Shown: piece after piece, positions 21,790-34,995 of the stretch
Layout: the number at the start of each line of letters is the position of its first letter
How positions within the stretch are numbered: the stretch's first letter is position 1
DNA from: Clusia tigrina
Lineage: Eukaryota; Arthropoda; Insecta; Diptera; Clusiidae
NCBI GenBank assembly: GCA_920105625.2
Contig: OV050031.1
Location: 79,431,995-79,495,994 of the forward strand
DNA: 64,000 nt
Direction: 5' to 3'
Notes under the pieces: model-generated
Database searches by the model: none
Told to the model about the DNA's origin: nothing
The model's input: the letters and a program-made list of their open reading frames with translations, nothing else
Position numbers and translations under genes: made by a program

Positions 21790-24700
21790 TCTACCCCTAT
21801 CTGCCTCAGTAGGTGTCTCAGCGGGCGTCACAGCCTCTGTCAGCATCTCTGTAGGCGTCTTAGTCACTGCCGCTGTCGATTGGGGGTCTGCTGCCTCCTC
21901 TATGCCTATATCTACCCCTATCTGCCTCAGTCGGCATCGCAGCCTCTGTTAGCGTCTCTGTAGGCGTCTCAGTCACTGCCGCTATCGATTGGGGGGTCTG
22001 CTGTCTTCTGCCTATAGCTACCCCTATCTGCCTCAGTCGACGTCTCAGTCGGCGTCGCAGCCTCTGTCAGCGTCTCTGTAGGTGTCTCAGTCGCTGCCAC
22101 TGTCGATTGGGGGGTCAGCTGCCTTCTCTTTGCCTATATCTACCCCTATCTGCCTCGGTCGTCGTCTCAGTCGGCGTCGCAGCCTCTGTCAGCGTCACTG
22201 TAGGCGACTCAGCCGATGCCGCTGTCGATTGGGTGAGTCTTCTGCCTTCTCTATGCCTATATCTACCCCTATCTGCCTCAGTCGGCGTCTCAGTCGGCGT
22301 CGCAGCCTCTGTCAGCGTCACTGTAGGCGACTCAGCCGATGCCGCTGTCGATTGGGTGAGTCTTCTGCCTTCTCTATGCCTATATCTACCCCTATCTGCC
22401 TCAGTCGGCGTCTCAGTCGGCTTCGCAAACTCTGTTAGCGTCTCTATAAGGGTCTCAGTCGCTGTCGCTGTCGATTGGGTGATCTGATGCCTTCTCTATG
22501 CCTATATCTAGCCCTATCTGTATAAGTCTGCGTCTCAGTCAACGTCGCAGCCTCTGTCAGCATCTCTGTAGGCGTCTCAGTCGCTGCCGCTGTCGATTGG
22601 GGGGTCTGCTGCCTCTCTCTATGCCTATATCTACCCCTATCTGCCTCAGTCGGCGTCGCAGCCTCTGTTAGCGTCTCTGTAGGCGTCTCAGTCGCTGCCG
22701 CTATCTATTGGGGGGTCGGCTGCCTTCTGCCAATAGCTACCCCTATCTGCCTCATTCGACGTCTCAGTCGGCGTCGCAGCCTCTGTCAGCGTCTCTGTAG
22801 GTGTCTCAGTCGCTGCCGCTGTCGATTTGGGGGGGTCTGATGCCTTCTCTATGCCTATATCTAACCCTATCTGCCTCAGTCGGCGTCTCAGTCGGCGTCG
22901 AAGCCTCTTTCAGCGTATCTTTAGGCGTCTCAGTCTCTGCCGTTATCGATTGGGGAATCTGCTGCTTTCTCTATGCCTATATTTTCCCCTATCTGCCTCA
23001 GTCGGCGTCTCAGTCGGCGTCTCAGTCGACGTCGCAGCCTCTGTCAGCATCTCTGTAGGCGTCTCAGTCGCTGCCGCAGTCGATTGTTGTTCTGCTGCTT
23101 TCTCTATGCCTATGTCTACCCCGATCTGCCTCAGTCGGCTTCGCAGCCCCTGTCAGTATTTCTGTAGGCGTCTCAGCCGTTGCCGCTGTCTATTGGTTGA
23201 GTCTTCTGCGTTCTCTATGCCTATATCTACCCCTATCTGCCTCAGTCGGCGTCTCAGTCGGCGTCGCAGCCTCTGTTAGCGTCTCTGTAGGCGTCTCAGT
23301 CGCTGCCGCTGTGGATTGGGGGTCTGCTGCCTTCTCTATGCCTATATCTAACCCTATCTGCCTCAGTCGGCGTCTCAGTCGGCGTCGAAGCCTCTTTCAG
23401 CGCCTCTGTAGGCTTCTCTGTAGGCGTCTCTGTAGGCGTCTCAGTCTCTGCCGCTATCGATTGGGGGGTCTGCTGCCTTCTCCATGCCTATATCTACCCC
23501 TATCTGCCTCAGTCGGCATCTCAGTCGGCATCTCAGTCGGCGTCGCAGCCTCTGTCAGCGTCACTGTAGCCGTCTCAGCCGTTGCCGCTTTATATTGGGT
23601 GAGTCTTCTGCCTTCTCTATGCCTATATCTACCCCTATCTGAATCAGTCGGCGTCTCAGTCGGCGTCGCAGCCTCTGTTAGCGTCTCTGTAGGCTTCTCA
23701 GTCGCTTCCGCTGTCGATTGGGGGTCTGCTGCCTTCTCTATGCCTATATCTAACCCTATCTGCCTCAGTCGACGTCGAAGCCTTTTTCAACGCCTCTGTA
23801 GGCATCTCTGTAGGCGTCTCTGTAGGCGTCTCAGTCTCTGCCGCTATCGAATGGGGGTCTGCTGCCTTCTCCATGCCTATATCTACCCCTATCTGCCTAA
23901 GTCGGCGTCTCAGTCAGCGGTGCAGCCTCTGTCAGCGTCACTGTAGGCGTCTCAACCGTTGCCGCTATCGATTGGGGTAGTCTGATGCCTTCTCTATGCC
24001 TATATCTACCCCTATCTGCCTAAGTCGGCGTCTCAGGCGGCGTCGCAGCCTCTGTCAGCGTCTCTGTAGGCGTCCCAGTCGCTGCCGCTGTTGATTGGGG
24101 GGTCTGCTGCCTTCTCTATGCCTATATCTACCCCTATCTGCCTAAGTCGGCGTCTCAGGCGGCGTCGCAGCCTCTGTCAGCGTCTCTGTAGGCGTCCCAG
24201 TCGCTGCCGCTGTTGATTGGGGGGTCTGCTGCCTTCTCTATGCCTATATCTACCCCTATCTGCCTCAGTAGGCGTCTCAGCCGGCGTCGCAGCCTCTGCC
24301 AGCGTCTCTGTAGGCGTCTCAGTCTCTGCCGCTGTCGATTGGGGGGTCTGCTGCCTTCTCTATTCCTATATCTACCCCTATCTGCCTCAGTCGGCGTTTC
24401 AGTCGGCGTCGCAGACTCTGTCAGCGTCTCTGTAGGCGTCAAAGTCGCTGCCGCTGTTGATTGGGGGGTCTGCTGCCTTCTCTATGCCTATATCTACCCC
24501 TATCTGCCTCAGTAGGTGTCTCAGCGGGCGTCACAGCTCTATCAGCATCTCTGTTGGCGTCTCAGTCACTGCCGCTCTCGATTGGGGGGTCTGCTGCCTC
24601 CTCTATGCCTATATCTACCCATATCTGCCTCAGTCGGCATCGCAGCCTCTGTTAGCGTCTCTGTAGGCGTCTCAGTCACTGCCGCTATCGATTGGGGGGT

Positions 24701-25017
24701 CTGCTGCCTTCTGCCTATAGCTACCCCTATCTGCCTCAGTCGGCGTCGCAGCCCCTGTCAGCGTCTCTGTAGGCGTGTCAGTCTCTACCGCTGTCGATTG
24801 GGGGTCTGCTGCCTTCTCGATGCCTATATCTACCCCTGTCTGCCTCAGTAAGCGTCTCAGCCGGCGTCGAAGCCTCTTTCAGCGCCTCTGTAGGCATCTC
24901 TGTAGGCGTCTCTGTAGGCGTCTCAGTCTCTGCCGCTATCGATTTTGAGGTCTGCTGCCTTCTCCATGCCTATATATACCCCTATCTGCCTCAGTCGGCG
25001 TCTCAGTCGACGTCGCA
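21790..25017 (+). repeat. Higher-order block C1 (~3.2 kb)
   Basis: C1 matches about 25815-28906. The offset is 4026 at its left end, then 3903 across 22620-23470, 3646 near 23780, 3524 at 24213 and 3889 from 24457 to 25017. Each step is close to a whole number of monomers, so copies differ by insertion or loss of one to three units rather than by unrelated sequence. The last 500 bp (24501-25017) also match 1-517 and 28390-28906, making a three-way repeat. Confidence 0.82.
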
Positions 25018-25814
25018 GCCTCTGTCAGCGTCTCTGTAGGCGTCTCAGTCACTGCCGCTGTCGATTGGGGGGGTCTGCTGCCTCCTCTATGCCTATATCT
25101 ACCCATATCTGCCTCAGTCGGCATCGCAGCCTCTGTTAGCGTCTCTGTAGGCGTCTCAGTCACTGCCGCTCTCGATTGGGGGGTCTGCTGCCTTCTGCCT
25201 ATAGCTACCCCTATCTGCCTCAGTCGACGTCTCAGTCGGCGTCGCAGCCTCTGTCAGCGTCTCTGTAGGTGTCTCAGTCGCTGCCACTGTCGATTGGGGG
25301 GTCAGCTGCCTTCTCTATTCCTATATCTACCCCTATCTGCCTCAGTCGGCGTCTCAGTCGGCGTCGCAGCCTCTGTCAGCGTCACTGTAGGCGACTCAGC
25401 CGATGCCGCTGTCGATTGGGTGAGTCTTCTGCCTTCTCCATGCCTATATCTACCCCTATCTGCCTCAGTCGGCGTCTCAGTCGGCGTCGCAGCCTCTGTC
25501 AGCGTCTCTGTAGGAGTCTCAGTCACTGCCGCTGTCGATTGGGGGGTCTGCTGCCTTCTCTATGCCTATATCTACCCCTATCTGCATCAGTCGGCTTCTC
25601 AGTCGGTGTCGCAGCCTCTGTCAGCGTCTCTGTAGGTGTCTCAGTCGCTGCCACTGTCGATTGGGGGGTCAGCTGCCTTCTCTATTCCTATATCTACCCC
25701 TATCTGCCTCAGTCGGCGTCTCAGTCGGCGTCGTAGCCTCTGTCAGCGTCACTGTAGGCGACTCAGCCGATGCCGCTGTCGATTGGGTGAGTCTTCTGCC
25801 TTCTCCATGCCTAT
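25018..25814 (+). repeat. Satellite monomers between C1 and C2
   Basis: Six to seven ordinary monomers lie here, including a local pair of segments with GGGGGGTCAGCTGCC followed by GTGAGTCTTCTGCC (near 25300-25440 and 25667-25810, about 367 bp or three monomers apart). I see nothing else in this stretch. Confidence 0.8.
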
Positions 25815-28800
25815 ATCTACCCCTATCTGCCTCAGTAGGTGTCTCAGCGGGCGTCACAGCCTCTGTCAGCATCTCTGTAGGCGTCTCAGTCACTGCCGCT
25901 GTCGATTGGGGGTCTGCTGCCTCCTCTATGCCTATATCTACCCCTATCTGCCTCAGTCGGCATCGCAGCCTCTGTTAGCGTCTCTGTAGGCGTCTCAGTC
26001 ACTGCCGCTATCGATTGGGGGGTCTGCTGCCTTCTGCCTATAGCTATCCCTATCTGCCTCAGTCGACGTCTCAGTCGGCGTCGCAGCCTCTGTCAGCGTC
26101 TCTGTAGGTGTCTCAGTCGCTGCCACTGTCGATTGGGGGGTCAGCTGCCTTCTCTTTGCCTATATCTACCCCTATCTGCCTCGGTCGTCGTCTCAGTCGG
26201 CGTCGCAGCCTCTGTCAGCGTCACTGTAGGCGACTCAGCCGATGCCGCTGTCGATTGGGTGAGTCTTCTGCCTTCTCTATGCCTATATCTACCCCTATCT
26301 GCCTCAGTCGGCGTCTCAGTTGGCGTCGCAGCCTCTGTCAGCGTCACTGTAGGCGACTCAGCCGATGCCGCTGTCGATTGGGTGAGTCTTCTGCCTTCTC
26401 CATGCCTATATCTACCCCTATCTGCCTCAGTAGGTGTCTCAGCGGGCGTCACAGCCTCTGTCAGCATCTCTGTAGGCGTCTCAGTCACTGCCGCTGTCGA
26501 TTGGGGGGTCTGCTGCCTCCTCTATGCCTATATCAACCCCTATCTGCCTCAGTCGGCGTCGCAGCCTCTGTTAGCGTCTCTGTAGGCGTCTCAGTCGCTG
26601 CCGCTATCTATTGGGGGGTCTGCTGCCTTCTGCCAATAGCTACCCCTATCTGCCTCATTCGACGTCTCAGTCGGCGTCGCAGCCTCTGTCAGCGTCTCTG
26701 TAGGTGTCTCAGTCGCTGCCGCTGTCGATTTGGGGGGGTCTGATGCCTTCTCTATGCCTATATCTAACCCTATCTGCCTCAGTCGGCGTCTCAGTCGGCG
26801 TCGAAGCCTCTTTCAGCGTCTCTTTAGGCGTCTCAGTCTCTGCCGTTATCGATTGGGGAATCTGCTGCTTTCTCTATGCCTATATTTTCCCCTATCTGCC
26901 TCAGTCGGCGTCTCAGTCGGCGTCTCAGTCGACGTCGCAGCCTCTGTCAGCATCTCTGTAGGCGTCTCAGTCGCTGCCGCAGTCGATTGTGGGTCTGCTG
27001 CTTTCTCTATGCCTATGTCTACCCCGATCTGCCTCAGTCGGCTTCGCAGCCCCTGTCAGTATTTCTGTAGGCGTCTCAGCCGTTGCCGCTGTCTATTGGG
27101 TGAGTCTTCTGCGTTCTCTATGCCTATATCTACCCCTATCTGCTTCAGTCGGCGTCTCAGTCGGCGTTGCAGCCTCTGTTAGCGTCTCTGTAGGCTTCTC
27201 AGTCGCTGCCGCTGTGGATTGGGGGTCTGCTGCCTTCTCTATGCCTATATCTAACCCTATCTGCCTCAGTCGGCGTCTCAGTCGGCGTCGAAGCCTCTTT
27301 CAACGCCTCTGTAGGCTTCTCTGTAGGCGTCTCTGTAGGCGTCTCAGTCTCTGCCGCTATCGATTGGGGGGTCTGCTGCCTTCTCCATGCCTATATCTAA
27401 CCCTATCTGCCTCAGTCGGCGTCGAAGCCTTTTTCAACGCCTCTGTAGGCATCTCTGTAGGCGTCTCTGTAGGCGTCTCAGTCTCTGCCGCTATCGAATG
27501 GGGGTCTGCTGCCTTCTCCATGCCTATATCTACCCCTATCTGCCTCAGTCGGCGTCTCAGTCAGCGTCGCAGCGCTGTCAGCGTCACTGTAGGCGTCTCA
27601 ACCGTTGCCGCTATCGATTGGGGTAGTCTGATGCCTTCTCTATGCCTATATCTATCCCTATCTGCCTAAGTCGGCGTCTCAGGCGGCGTCGCAGCCTCTG
27701 TCAGCGTCTCTGTAGGCGTCCCAGTCGCTGCCGCTGTTGATTGGGGGGTCTGCTGCCTTCTCTATGCCTATATCTACCCCTATCTGCCTCAGTAGGCGTC
27801 TCAGCCGGCGTCGCAGCCTCTGCAAGCGTCTCTGTAGGCGTCTCAGTCTCTGCCGCTGTCGATTGGGGGTCTGCTGCCTTCTCTATTCCTATATCTACCC
27901 CTATCTGCTTCAGTCGGCGTTTCAGTCGGCGTCGCAGACTCTGTCAGCGTCTCTGTAGGCGTCCCAGTCGCTGCCGCTGTTGATTGGGGGGTCTGCTGCC
28001 TTCTCTATGCCTATATCTACCCCTATCTGCCTAAATCGGCGTCTCAGGCGGCGTCGCAGCCTCTGTCAGCGTCTCTGTAGGCGTCCCAGTCGCTGCCGCT
28101 GTAGATTGGGGGGTCTGCTGCCTTCTCTATGCCTATATCTACCCCTATCTGCCTCAGTAGGCGTCTCAGCCGGCGTCGCAACCTCTGCCAGCGTCTCTGT
28201 AGGCGTCTCAGTCTCTGCCGCTGTCGATTGGGGGGTCTGCTGCCTTCTCTATTCCTATATCTACCCCTATCTGCCTCAGTCGGCGTTTCAGTCGGCGTCG
28301 CAGACTCTGTCAGCGTCTCTGTAGGCGTCCCAGTCGCTGCCGCTGTTGATTGGGGGGTCTGCTGCCTTCTCTATGCCTATATCTACCCCTATCTGCCTCA
28401 GTAGGTGTCTCAGCGGGCGTCACAGCTCTGTCAGCATCTCTGTTGGCGTCTCAGTCACTGCCGCTGTCGATTGGGGGGTCTGCTGCCTCCTCTATGCCCA
28501 TATCTACCCATATCTGCCTCAGTCGGCATCGCAGCCTCTGTTAGCGTCTCTGTAGGCGTCTCAGTCACTGCCGCTATCGATTGGGGGGTCTGCTGCCTTC
28601 TGCCTATAGCTACCCCTATCTGCCTCAGTCGGCGTCGCAGCCCCTGTCAGCGTCTCTGTAGGCGTGTCAGTCTCTGCCGCTGTCGATTGGGGGTCTGCTG
28701 CCTTCTCGATGCCTATATCTACCCCTGTCTGCCTCAGTAAGCGTCTCAGCCGGCGTCGAAGCCTCTTTCAGCGCCTCTGTAGGCATCTCTGTAGGCGTCT

Positions 28801-28906
28801 CTGTAGGCGTCTCAGTCTCTGCCGCTATCGATTTTGAGGTCTGCTGCCTTCTCCATGCCTATATCTACCCCTATCTGCCTCAGTCGGCGTCTCAGTCGAC
28901 GTCGCA
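25815..28906 (+). repeat. Higher-order block C2 (~3.1 kb), overlaps the start of A2
   Basis: This is the second copy of block C. Compared with C1 it lacks about three monomers after 27385 (C1 retains them at 23480-23750) and has about three extra monomers at 27960-28330. Its right end, 28390-28906, is also the left end of block A2. Sub-blocks are therefore shared between different higher-order repeats. Confidence 0.8.
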
Positions 28907-31762
28907 GGTTCTGACAGCGTCACTGTAGGCGTCTCAGCCGTTGCCGCTGTCGATTGGGTGAGTCTTCTGCCTTCTCCTTGCCTATATCTACCCCTATCTG
29001 CCTCATTAGGCGCCTCAGTCGACGTCGCAGCCTCTGTCAGCGTCTCTGTAGGCGTCTCAGTCGCTTCCGCTGTCGATTGAGGGGGTCTGCTGCCTTCTCT
29101 ATGCCTATATCTACCCCTATCTGCCTCAGTCGGCGTCACAGACTCTGTCAGCGTCTCTGTAGGCGTCTCAGTCGCTACCTTCTCTATGCCCTTATGTACC
29201 CCTATCTGCCTCAGTCGGCGTCTCAGTCGGCGTCGCAGCCTCTATCAGCGTCTCTCTAGTCGTCTCCGTCGCAGCCGCTCTCGATTGGGTGGGTCTGCTG
29301 CCTTACCTATGCCTATATCTAGCCCTATCAGCTTGAGTCGGCGTCTCAGTCGGCGTCGCAGCCTCTGTCAGCGTCTCTGTAGGCCTCTCAGTCGCTGTCA
29401 CTGCCGAATGGGGTGGTCTGATGCCTTCTCTATGCCTATATCTACCCCTATCTGCCTCAGTCGGCGTCTCAGTCGGCGTCGAAGCCTCTTTCAGCGTCTC
29501 TGTAGGCGTCTCAGTCTCTGCCGTTATCGATTGGGGAATCTGCTGCTTCCTCTATGCCTATATTTTCGCCTATCTGCCTCAGTCGGCGTCTCAGTCGACG
29601 TCGCAGCCTCTGTCAGCATCTCTGTTGGCGTCTCAGTCGCTGCCGCTGTCGATTGGGGGTCTGCTGCCTTCTCTATGCCTATATCTACCCCTATCTGCCT
29701 CAATCGGCGTCTCAGTCGGCGTCGCAGCCCCCGTCAGTATTTCTGTAGGCGTCTCAGCCGTTGCCGCTGTCTATTGGGTGAGTCTTCTGCGTTCTCTATG
29801 CCTATATCTACCCCTATCTTCCTCAGTCGAGGTCTCAGTCGGCGTCGCAGTCTCTGTTAGCGCCTCTGTAGGCGTCTCAGTCGCTGCCGCTGTGGATTGG
29901 GGGTCTGCTGCCTTCTCTATGCCTATATCTAACCCTATCTGCCTCAGTCGGCGTCGAAGCCTCTTTCAGCGCCTCTGTAGGCGTCTCAGTCTCTGCCGTT
30001 ATCGATTGGGGAATCTGCTGCTTTCTCTATGCCTATATCTACCCCTATCTGCCTCAATCGGCGTCTCAGTCGGCGTCGCAGCCCCCGTCAGTATTTCTGT
30101 AGGCGTCTCAGCCGTTGCCGCTGTCTATTGGGTGAGTCTTCTGCGTTCTCTATGCCTATATCTACCCCTATCTTCCTCAGTCGAGGTCTCAGTCGGCGTC
30201 GCAGCCTCCGTCAGCGTCTCTGTAGGCGTGTCAGTCTCTGCCGCTGTTGATTGGGGGGTCTGCTGCCTTCTCTATTCCTATGTATACCCCTATCTGCCTC
30301 AGTCGGCGTGTCAGTCGGCGTCGCAGCCTCTGTCAGCGTCTCTGTATGCGCCTCAGTCGCTGCCGCTCTCGATTGGGAGGGTCTGCTGCTTTCTCTATGC
30401 CTATGTCTACCCTGATCTGCCTCAGTCGGCGTCGCAGCCCCTGTCAGTATTTCTGTAGGCGTCTCAGCCGTTGCTGCTGTCTATTGGGTGAGTCTTCTGC
30501 GTTCTCTATGCCTATATCTACCCCTATCTGCCTCAGTCGGCATCTCAGTCGGCGTCGCAGCCTCTGTTAGCGCCTCTGTAGGCGTCTCAGTCGCTGCCGT
30601 TGTGGATTGGGGGTCTGCTGCCTTCTCTATGCCTATATCTAACCCTATCTGCCTCAGTCGGCGTCTCAGTCGGCGTCGAAGCCTCTTTCAGCGCCTCTGT
30701 AGGCATCTATGTAGGCGTCTCTGTAGGCGTCTCAGTCTCTGCCGCTATCGATTGGGGGGGTCTGCTGCCTTCTCCATGCCTATATCTACCCCTATCTGCC
30801 TCAGTCGGCGTCTCAGTCGGCGTCGCAGCCTCTGTCAGCGTCACTGTAGCCGTCTCAGCCGTTGCCGCTTTCTATTGGGTGAGTCTTCTGCCTTCTCTAT
30901 GCCTATATCTACCCCTATCTGAATCAGTCGGCGTCTCAGTCGGCGTCGCAGCCTCTGTTAGCGTATCTGTAGGCGTCTCAGTCGCTTCCGCTGTCGATTG
31001 GGGGTCTGCTGCCTTCTCTATGCCTATATCTAACCCTATCTGCCTCAGTCGGCGTCTCAGTTGGCGTCGAAGCCTTTTTCAACGCCTCTGTAGGAATCTC
31101 TGTTGGCGTCTCTGTAGGCGTCTCAGTCTCTGCCGCTAACGATTGGGGGTCTGCTGCCTTCTCCATGCCTCTATCTACCCCAATCTGCCTCAGTCGGCGT
31201 CTCAGTCGGCGTCGCAGCCTCTGTCAGCGTCACTGTAGGCGTCTTAACCGTTGCCGCTATCGATTGGGGTGGTCTGATGCCTTCTCTATGCCTATATCTA
31301 CCCCTATCTGCCTAAGTCGGCGTCTCAGTCGGCATCGCAGCCTCTGTCAGCGTCTCTGTAGGCGTCCCAGTCGCTGCCGCTGTTGATTGGGGGGGTCTGC
31401 TGCCTTCTCTATGCCTATATCTACCCCTATCTGCCTCAGTAGGCGTCTCAGCCGGCGTCGCAGCCTCTGCCAGCGTCTCTGTAGGTGTCTCAGTCGCTGC
31501 CACTCTCGATTGGGGGTCTGCTGCCTTCTCTATGCCTATATCTACCCCTATATGCCTCAGTCGGCGTCTCAGTCGGCGTCGCAGCCTCCGTCAGCGTCTC
31601 TGTAGGCGTGTCAGTCTCTGCCGCTGTTGATTGGGGGTCTGCTGCCTTCTCGATGCCTATATCTACCCCTGTCTGCCTCAGTAAGCGTCTCAGCCGGCGT
31701 CGCAGCCTCTGACAGCGTCTCTGTAGGCGTCTCAGTCGCTGCCGCTTTCGATTGGTTGGGGA

Positions 31763-31775
31763 GGGGGGGGGGGGG
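31763..31775 (+). repeat. G homopolymer, 13 bases
   Basis: Duplicate of the run at 3043-3055 in block A2. Confidence 0.93.
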
Positions 31776-31882
31776 CTGGTGCCTTCGCTATGCCTGTATC
31801 TACCCCTATCAGCTTCTCTGTAGGCGTGTCAGTATCTGCCGCGTCTCTGTAGGCGTCTCAGTCGCTGTCGCTTTCGATTGGT

Positions 31883-31897
31883 GGGGGGGGGGGGGGG
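31883..31897 (+). repeat. G homopolymer, 15 bases
   Basis: Duplicate of the run at 3285-3300, one G shorter. Confidence 0.93.
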
Positions 31898-34348
31898 TCT
31901 GGTGCCTTCGCTATGCCTATGTCTACCCCTATCTGCCTCAGTCGGCGTCTCAGTCGGCGTCGAAGCCTCTTTAAGCGTATCTGTAGGCGTCTCAGTCTCT
32001 GCCGTTATCGATTGGGGAATCTGCTGCTTTCTCTATGCCTATATTTTCCCCTATCTGCCTCAATCGGCGTCTCAGTCGGCGTCGCAGCTTCCGTCAGCGT
32101 CTCTGTAGGCGTGTCCGTCTCTGCCGCTGTTGATTGGGGGGGTCTGCTGCCTTCTCTATTCCTATGTATACCCCTATCTGCCTCAGTCGGCGTGTCAGTC
32201 GGCGTCGCAGCCTCTGTCAGCGTCTCTGTATGCGCCTCAGTCGCTGCCGCTCTCGATTGGGAGGGTCTGCTGCTTTCTCTATGCCTATGTCTACCCCGAT
32301 CTGCCTCAGTCGGCGTCGCAGCCCCTGTCAGTATTTCTGTAGGCGTCTCAGCCGTTGCCGCTGTCTATTGGGTGAGTCTTCTGCGTTCTCTATGCCTATA
32401 TCTACCCCTATCTACCTCAGTCGGCATCTCAGTCGGCGTCGCAGCCTCTGTTAGCGCCTCTGTAGGCGTCTCAGTCGCTGCCGTTGTGGATTGGGGGTCT
32501 GCTGCCTTCTCTATGCCTATATCTAACCCTATCTGCCTCAGTCGGCGTCTCAGTCCGCGTCGAAGCCTCTTTCAGCGCCTCTGTAGGCATCTCTGTAGGC
32601 GTCTCTGTAGGCGTCTCAGTCTCTGCCGCTATCGATTGGGGGGTCTGCTGCCTTCTGCCTATAGCTACCCCTATCTGCCTCAGTCGACGTCTCAGTCGGC
32701 GTCACAGCCTCTGTGAGCGTCTCTGTAGGTGTCTCAGTCGCTGCCACTGTCGATTGGGGGGTCAACTGCCTTCTCTTTGCCTATATCTACCCCTATCTGC
32801 CTCGGTCGGCGTCTCAGTAGGCGCCGCAGCCTCTGCAAGCGTCTCTGTAGGCGTCTCGGTTGCTCCCGCTGTCCACTGGTGGGTCGTCTGCTGCCTTCTC
32901 TATGCCTATATCTACACCTATCTACCTCAGTCGGCGTCGCAGCCTCTGTCAGCGTCTCTGTAGGCGTCTCAGTCGCTGCCGCTGCCAATGGGGGGTGTTC
33001 TGCATTCTCTATGCCTATATCTACCCCTATCTGCCTCAGTCGGCGCCTCAGTCGGCGTCGCAGCCTCTGTCAGCGTCTCTGTCTGCGTCTCAGTCGCTGC
33101 CGCTCTCGATTGGGAGGGTCTGCTGCTTTCTCTATGCCTATGTCTACCCCGATCTGCCTCAGTCGGCGTCGCAGCCCCTGTCAGCATATCTGTAGGCGTC
33201 TCAGCCGTTGCCGCTGTCTATTGGGTGAGTCTTCTGCCTTCTCTATGCCTATATCTACCCCTATCTGCCTCAGTCGGCGTATCAGTCGGCGTCGCAGCCC
33301 CTGTCAGCGTCTCTGTAGGCCTCTCAGTCACTGTCGCTGCCGATTGGGGTGGTCTGATGCCTTCTCTATGCCGCTATCGATTGGGGGGTCTGCTGCCTTC
33401 TGCCTATAGCGACCCCTATCTGCGTCAGTCGGCGTCTCAGTCGGCGTCGAAGCCTCTTTCAGCGCCTCTGTAGGCATCTCTGTAGGCGTCTCTGTAGGCG
33501 TCTCAGTCTCTGCCGCTATCGATTGGGGGGTCTGCTGCCTTCTCCATGCCTATATCTACCCCTATCTGCCTCAGTCGGCGTCTCAGTCGGCGTCGCAGCC
33601 TCTGTCAGCGTCTCTGTAGGCGTCACAGTCGCTGCCGCTGTTGATTGGGGGGTCTGCTGGCTTCTCTATGCCTATATCTACCCCTATCTGCCTCAGTAGG
33701 CGTCTCAGCCGGCGTCGCAGCCTCTGCCAGCGTCTCTGTAGGCGTCTCAGTCTCTGCCGCTGTCGATTGGGGGGTCTGCTGCCTTCTCTATGCCTATATC
33801 TATCCCTATCTGCCTCAGTAGGTGTCTCAGCGGGCGTCGCAGCCTCTGTCAGCATCTCTGTAGGCGTCGCAGTCGCTGCCGCTGTCGATTGGGGGGTCTG
33901 CTGCCTCCTCTATGCCTATATCTACCCCTATCTGCCTCAGTCGGCATCGCAGCCTCTGTTAGCGTCTCTGTAGGCGTCTCAGTCACTGCCGCTATGGATT
34001 GGGGGGTCTGCTGCCTTCTGCCTATAGTTACCCTATCTGCCTCAGTCGACGTCTCAGTCGGCGTCACAGCCTCTGTGAGCGTCTCTGTAGGTATCTCAGT
34101 CGCTGCCACTGTCGATTGGGGGGTCAACTGCCTTCTCTTTGCCTATATCTACCCCTACCTGCCTCGGTCGGCGTCTCAGTAGGCGCCGCAGCCTCTGCAA
34201 GCGTCTCTGTTGGCGTCTCAGTTGCTCCCGCTGTCCACTGGTGGGTCTGCTGCCTTCTCTATGCCTATATCTACACCTATCTACCTCAGTCGGCGTCGCA
34301 GCCTCTGTCAGCGTCTCTGTAGGCGTCTCAGTCGCTGCCGCTGCCAAT

Positions 34349-34358
34349 GGGGGGGGGG
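34349..34358 (+). repeat. G homopolymer, 10 bases (CCAATG type)
   Basis: Follows GCTGCCAAT. The duplicate in A1, at 5961-5968, has only eight G. Confidence 0.92.
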
Positions 34359-34984
34359 TTCTGCATTCTCTATGCCTATGTCTACCCCGATCTGCCTCAG
34401 TCGGCGTCGCAGCCCCTGTCAGCATATCTGTAGGCGTCTCAGCCGTTGCCGCTGTCTATTGGGTGAGTCTTCTGCCTTCTCTATGCCTATATCTACCCCT
34501 ATCTGCCTCAGTCGGCGTATCAGTCGGCGTCGCAGCCCCTGTCAGCGTCTCTGTAGGCCTCTCAGTCGCTGTCGCTGCCGATTGGGGTGGTCTGATGCCT
34601 TCTCTATGCCGCTATCAATTGGGGGGTCTGCTGCCTTCTGTCTATAGCTACCCCTATCTGCCTCAGTCGGCGTCTCAGTCGGCGTCGCAGCCCCTGTCAG
34701 CGTCTCTGTAGGCGTCTCAGTCGCTGCCGCTCTCGATTGGGGGTCTGCTGCCTTCTCTATGCCTATATCTACCCCTATCTGCCTCAATCGGCGTCTCAGT
34801 CGGCGTCGCAGCCTCCGTCAGCGTCTCTGTAGGCGTGTCAGTCTCTGCCGCTGTTGATTGGGGGTCTGCTGCCTTCTCGATGCCTATATCTACCCCTGTC
34901 TGCCTCAGTAAGCGTCTCAGCCGGCGTCGCAGCCTCTGACAGCGTCTCTGTAGGCGTCTCAGTCGCTGCCGCTTTCGATTGGTT

Positions 34985-34995
34985 GGGGGGGGGGG
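34985..34995 (+). repeat. G homopolymer, 11 bases
   Basis: Follows GATTGGTT and precedes TCTGGTGCCTTCGC of the truncated monomer type. Confidence 0.93.

Larger units (their letters stand above)
28390..34603 (+). repeat. Higher-order block A2 (~6.2 kb)
   Basis: A2 is the second copy of block A, 28.39 kb from A1. Compared with A1 it gains about 208 bp near 29090-29310, gains one 123-bp monomer near 30020-30200, and loses one 123-bp monomer near 31850. It then loses 87 bp near 33400 and 122 bp near 33780. These changes cancel to a net difference of one base. The diagnostic long G runs are conserved at 31763-31775 and 31883-31897. The right edge at 34603 is where A2 enters a 37-bp mini-monomer and A1 enters a different deletion joint. 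Confidence 0.88.

Noticed and set aside
29421..30458. Longest open frame (345 codons, + strand), Ser-Val/Gly-Val-rich
   Set aside because: It is about eight and a half satellite monomers read in a frame free of the CTGTAGG stop. It ends where G-run length moves it into the stop-containing frame. Neighbouring copies of the same DNA are open in other frames. No start context, domain or composition change marks a gene.
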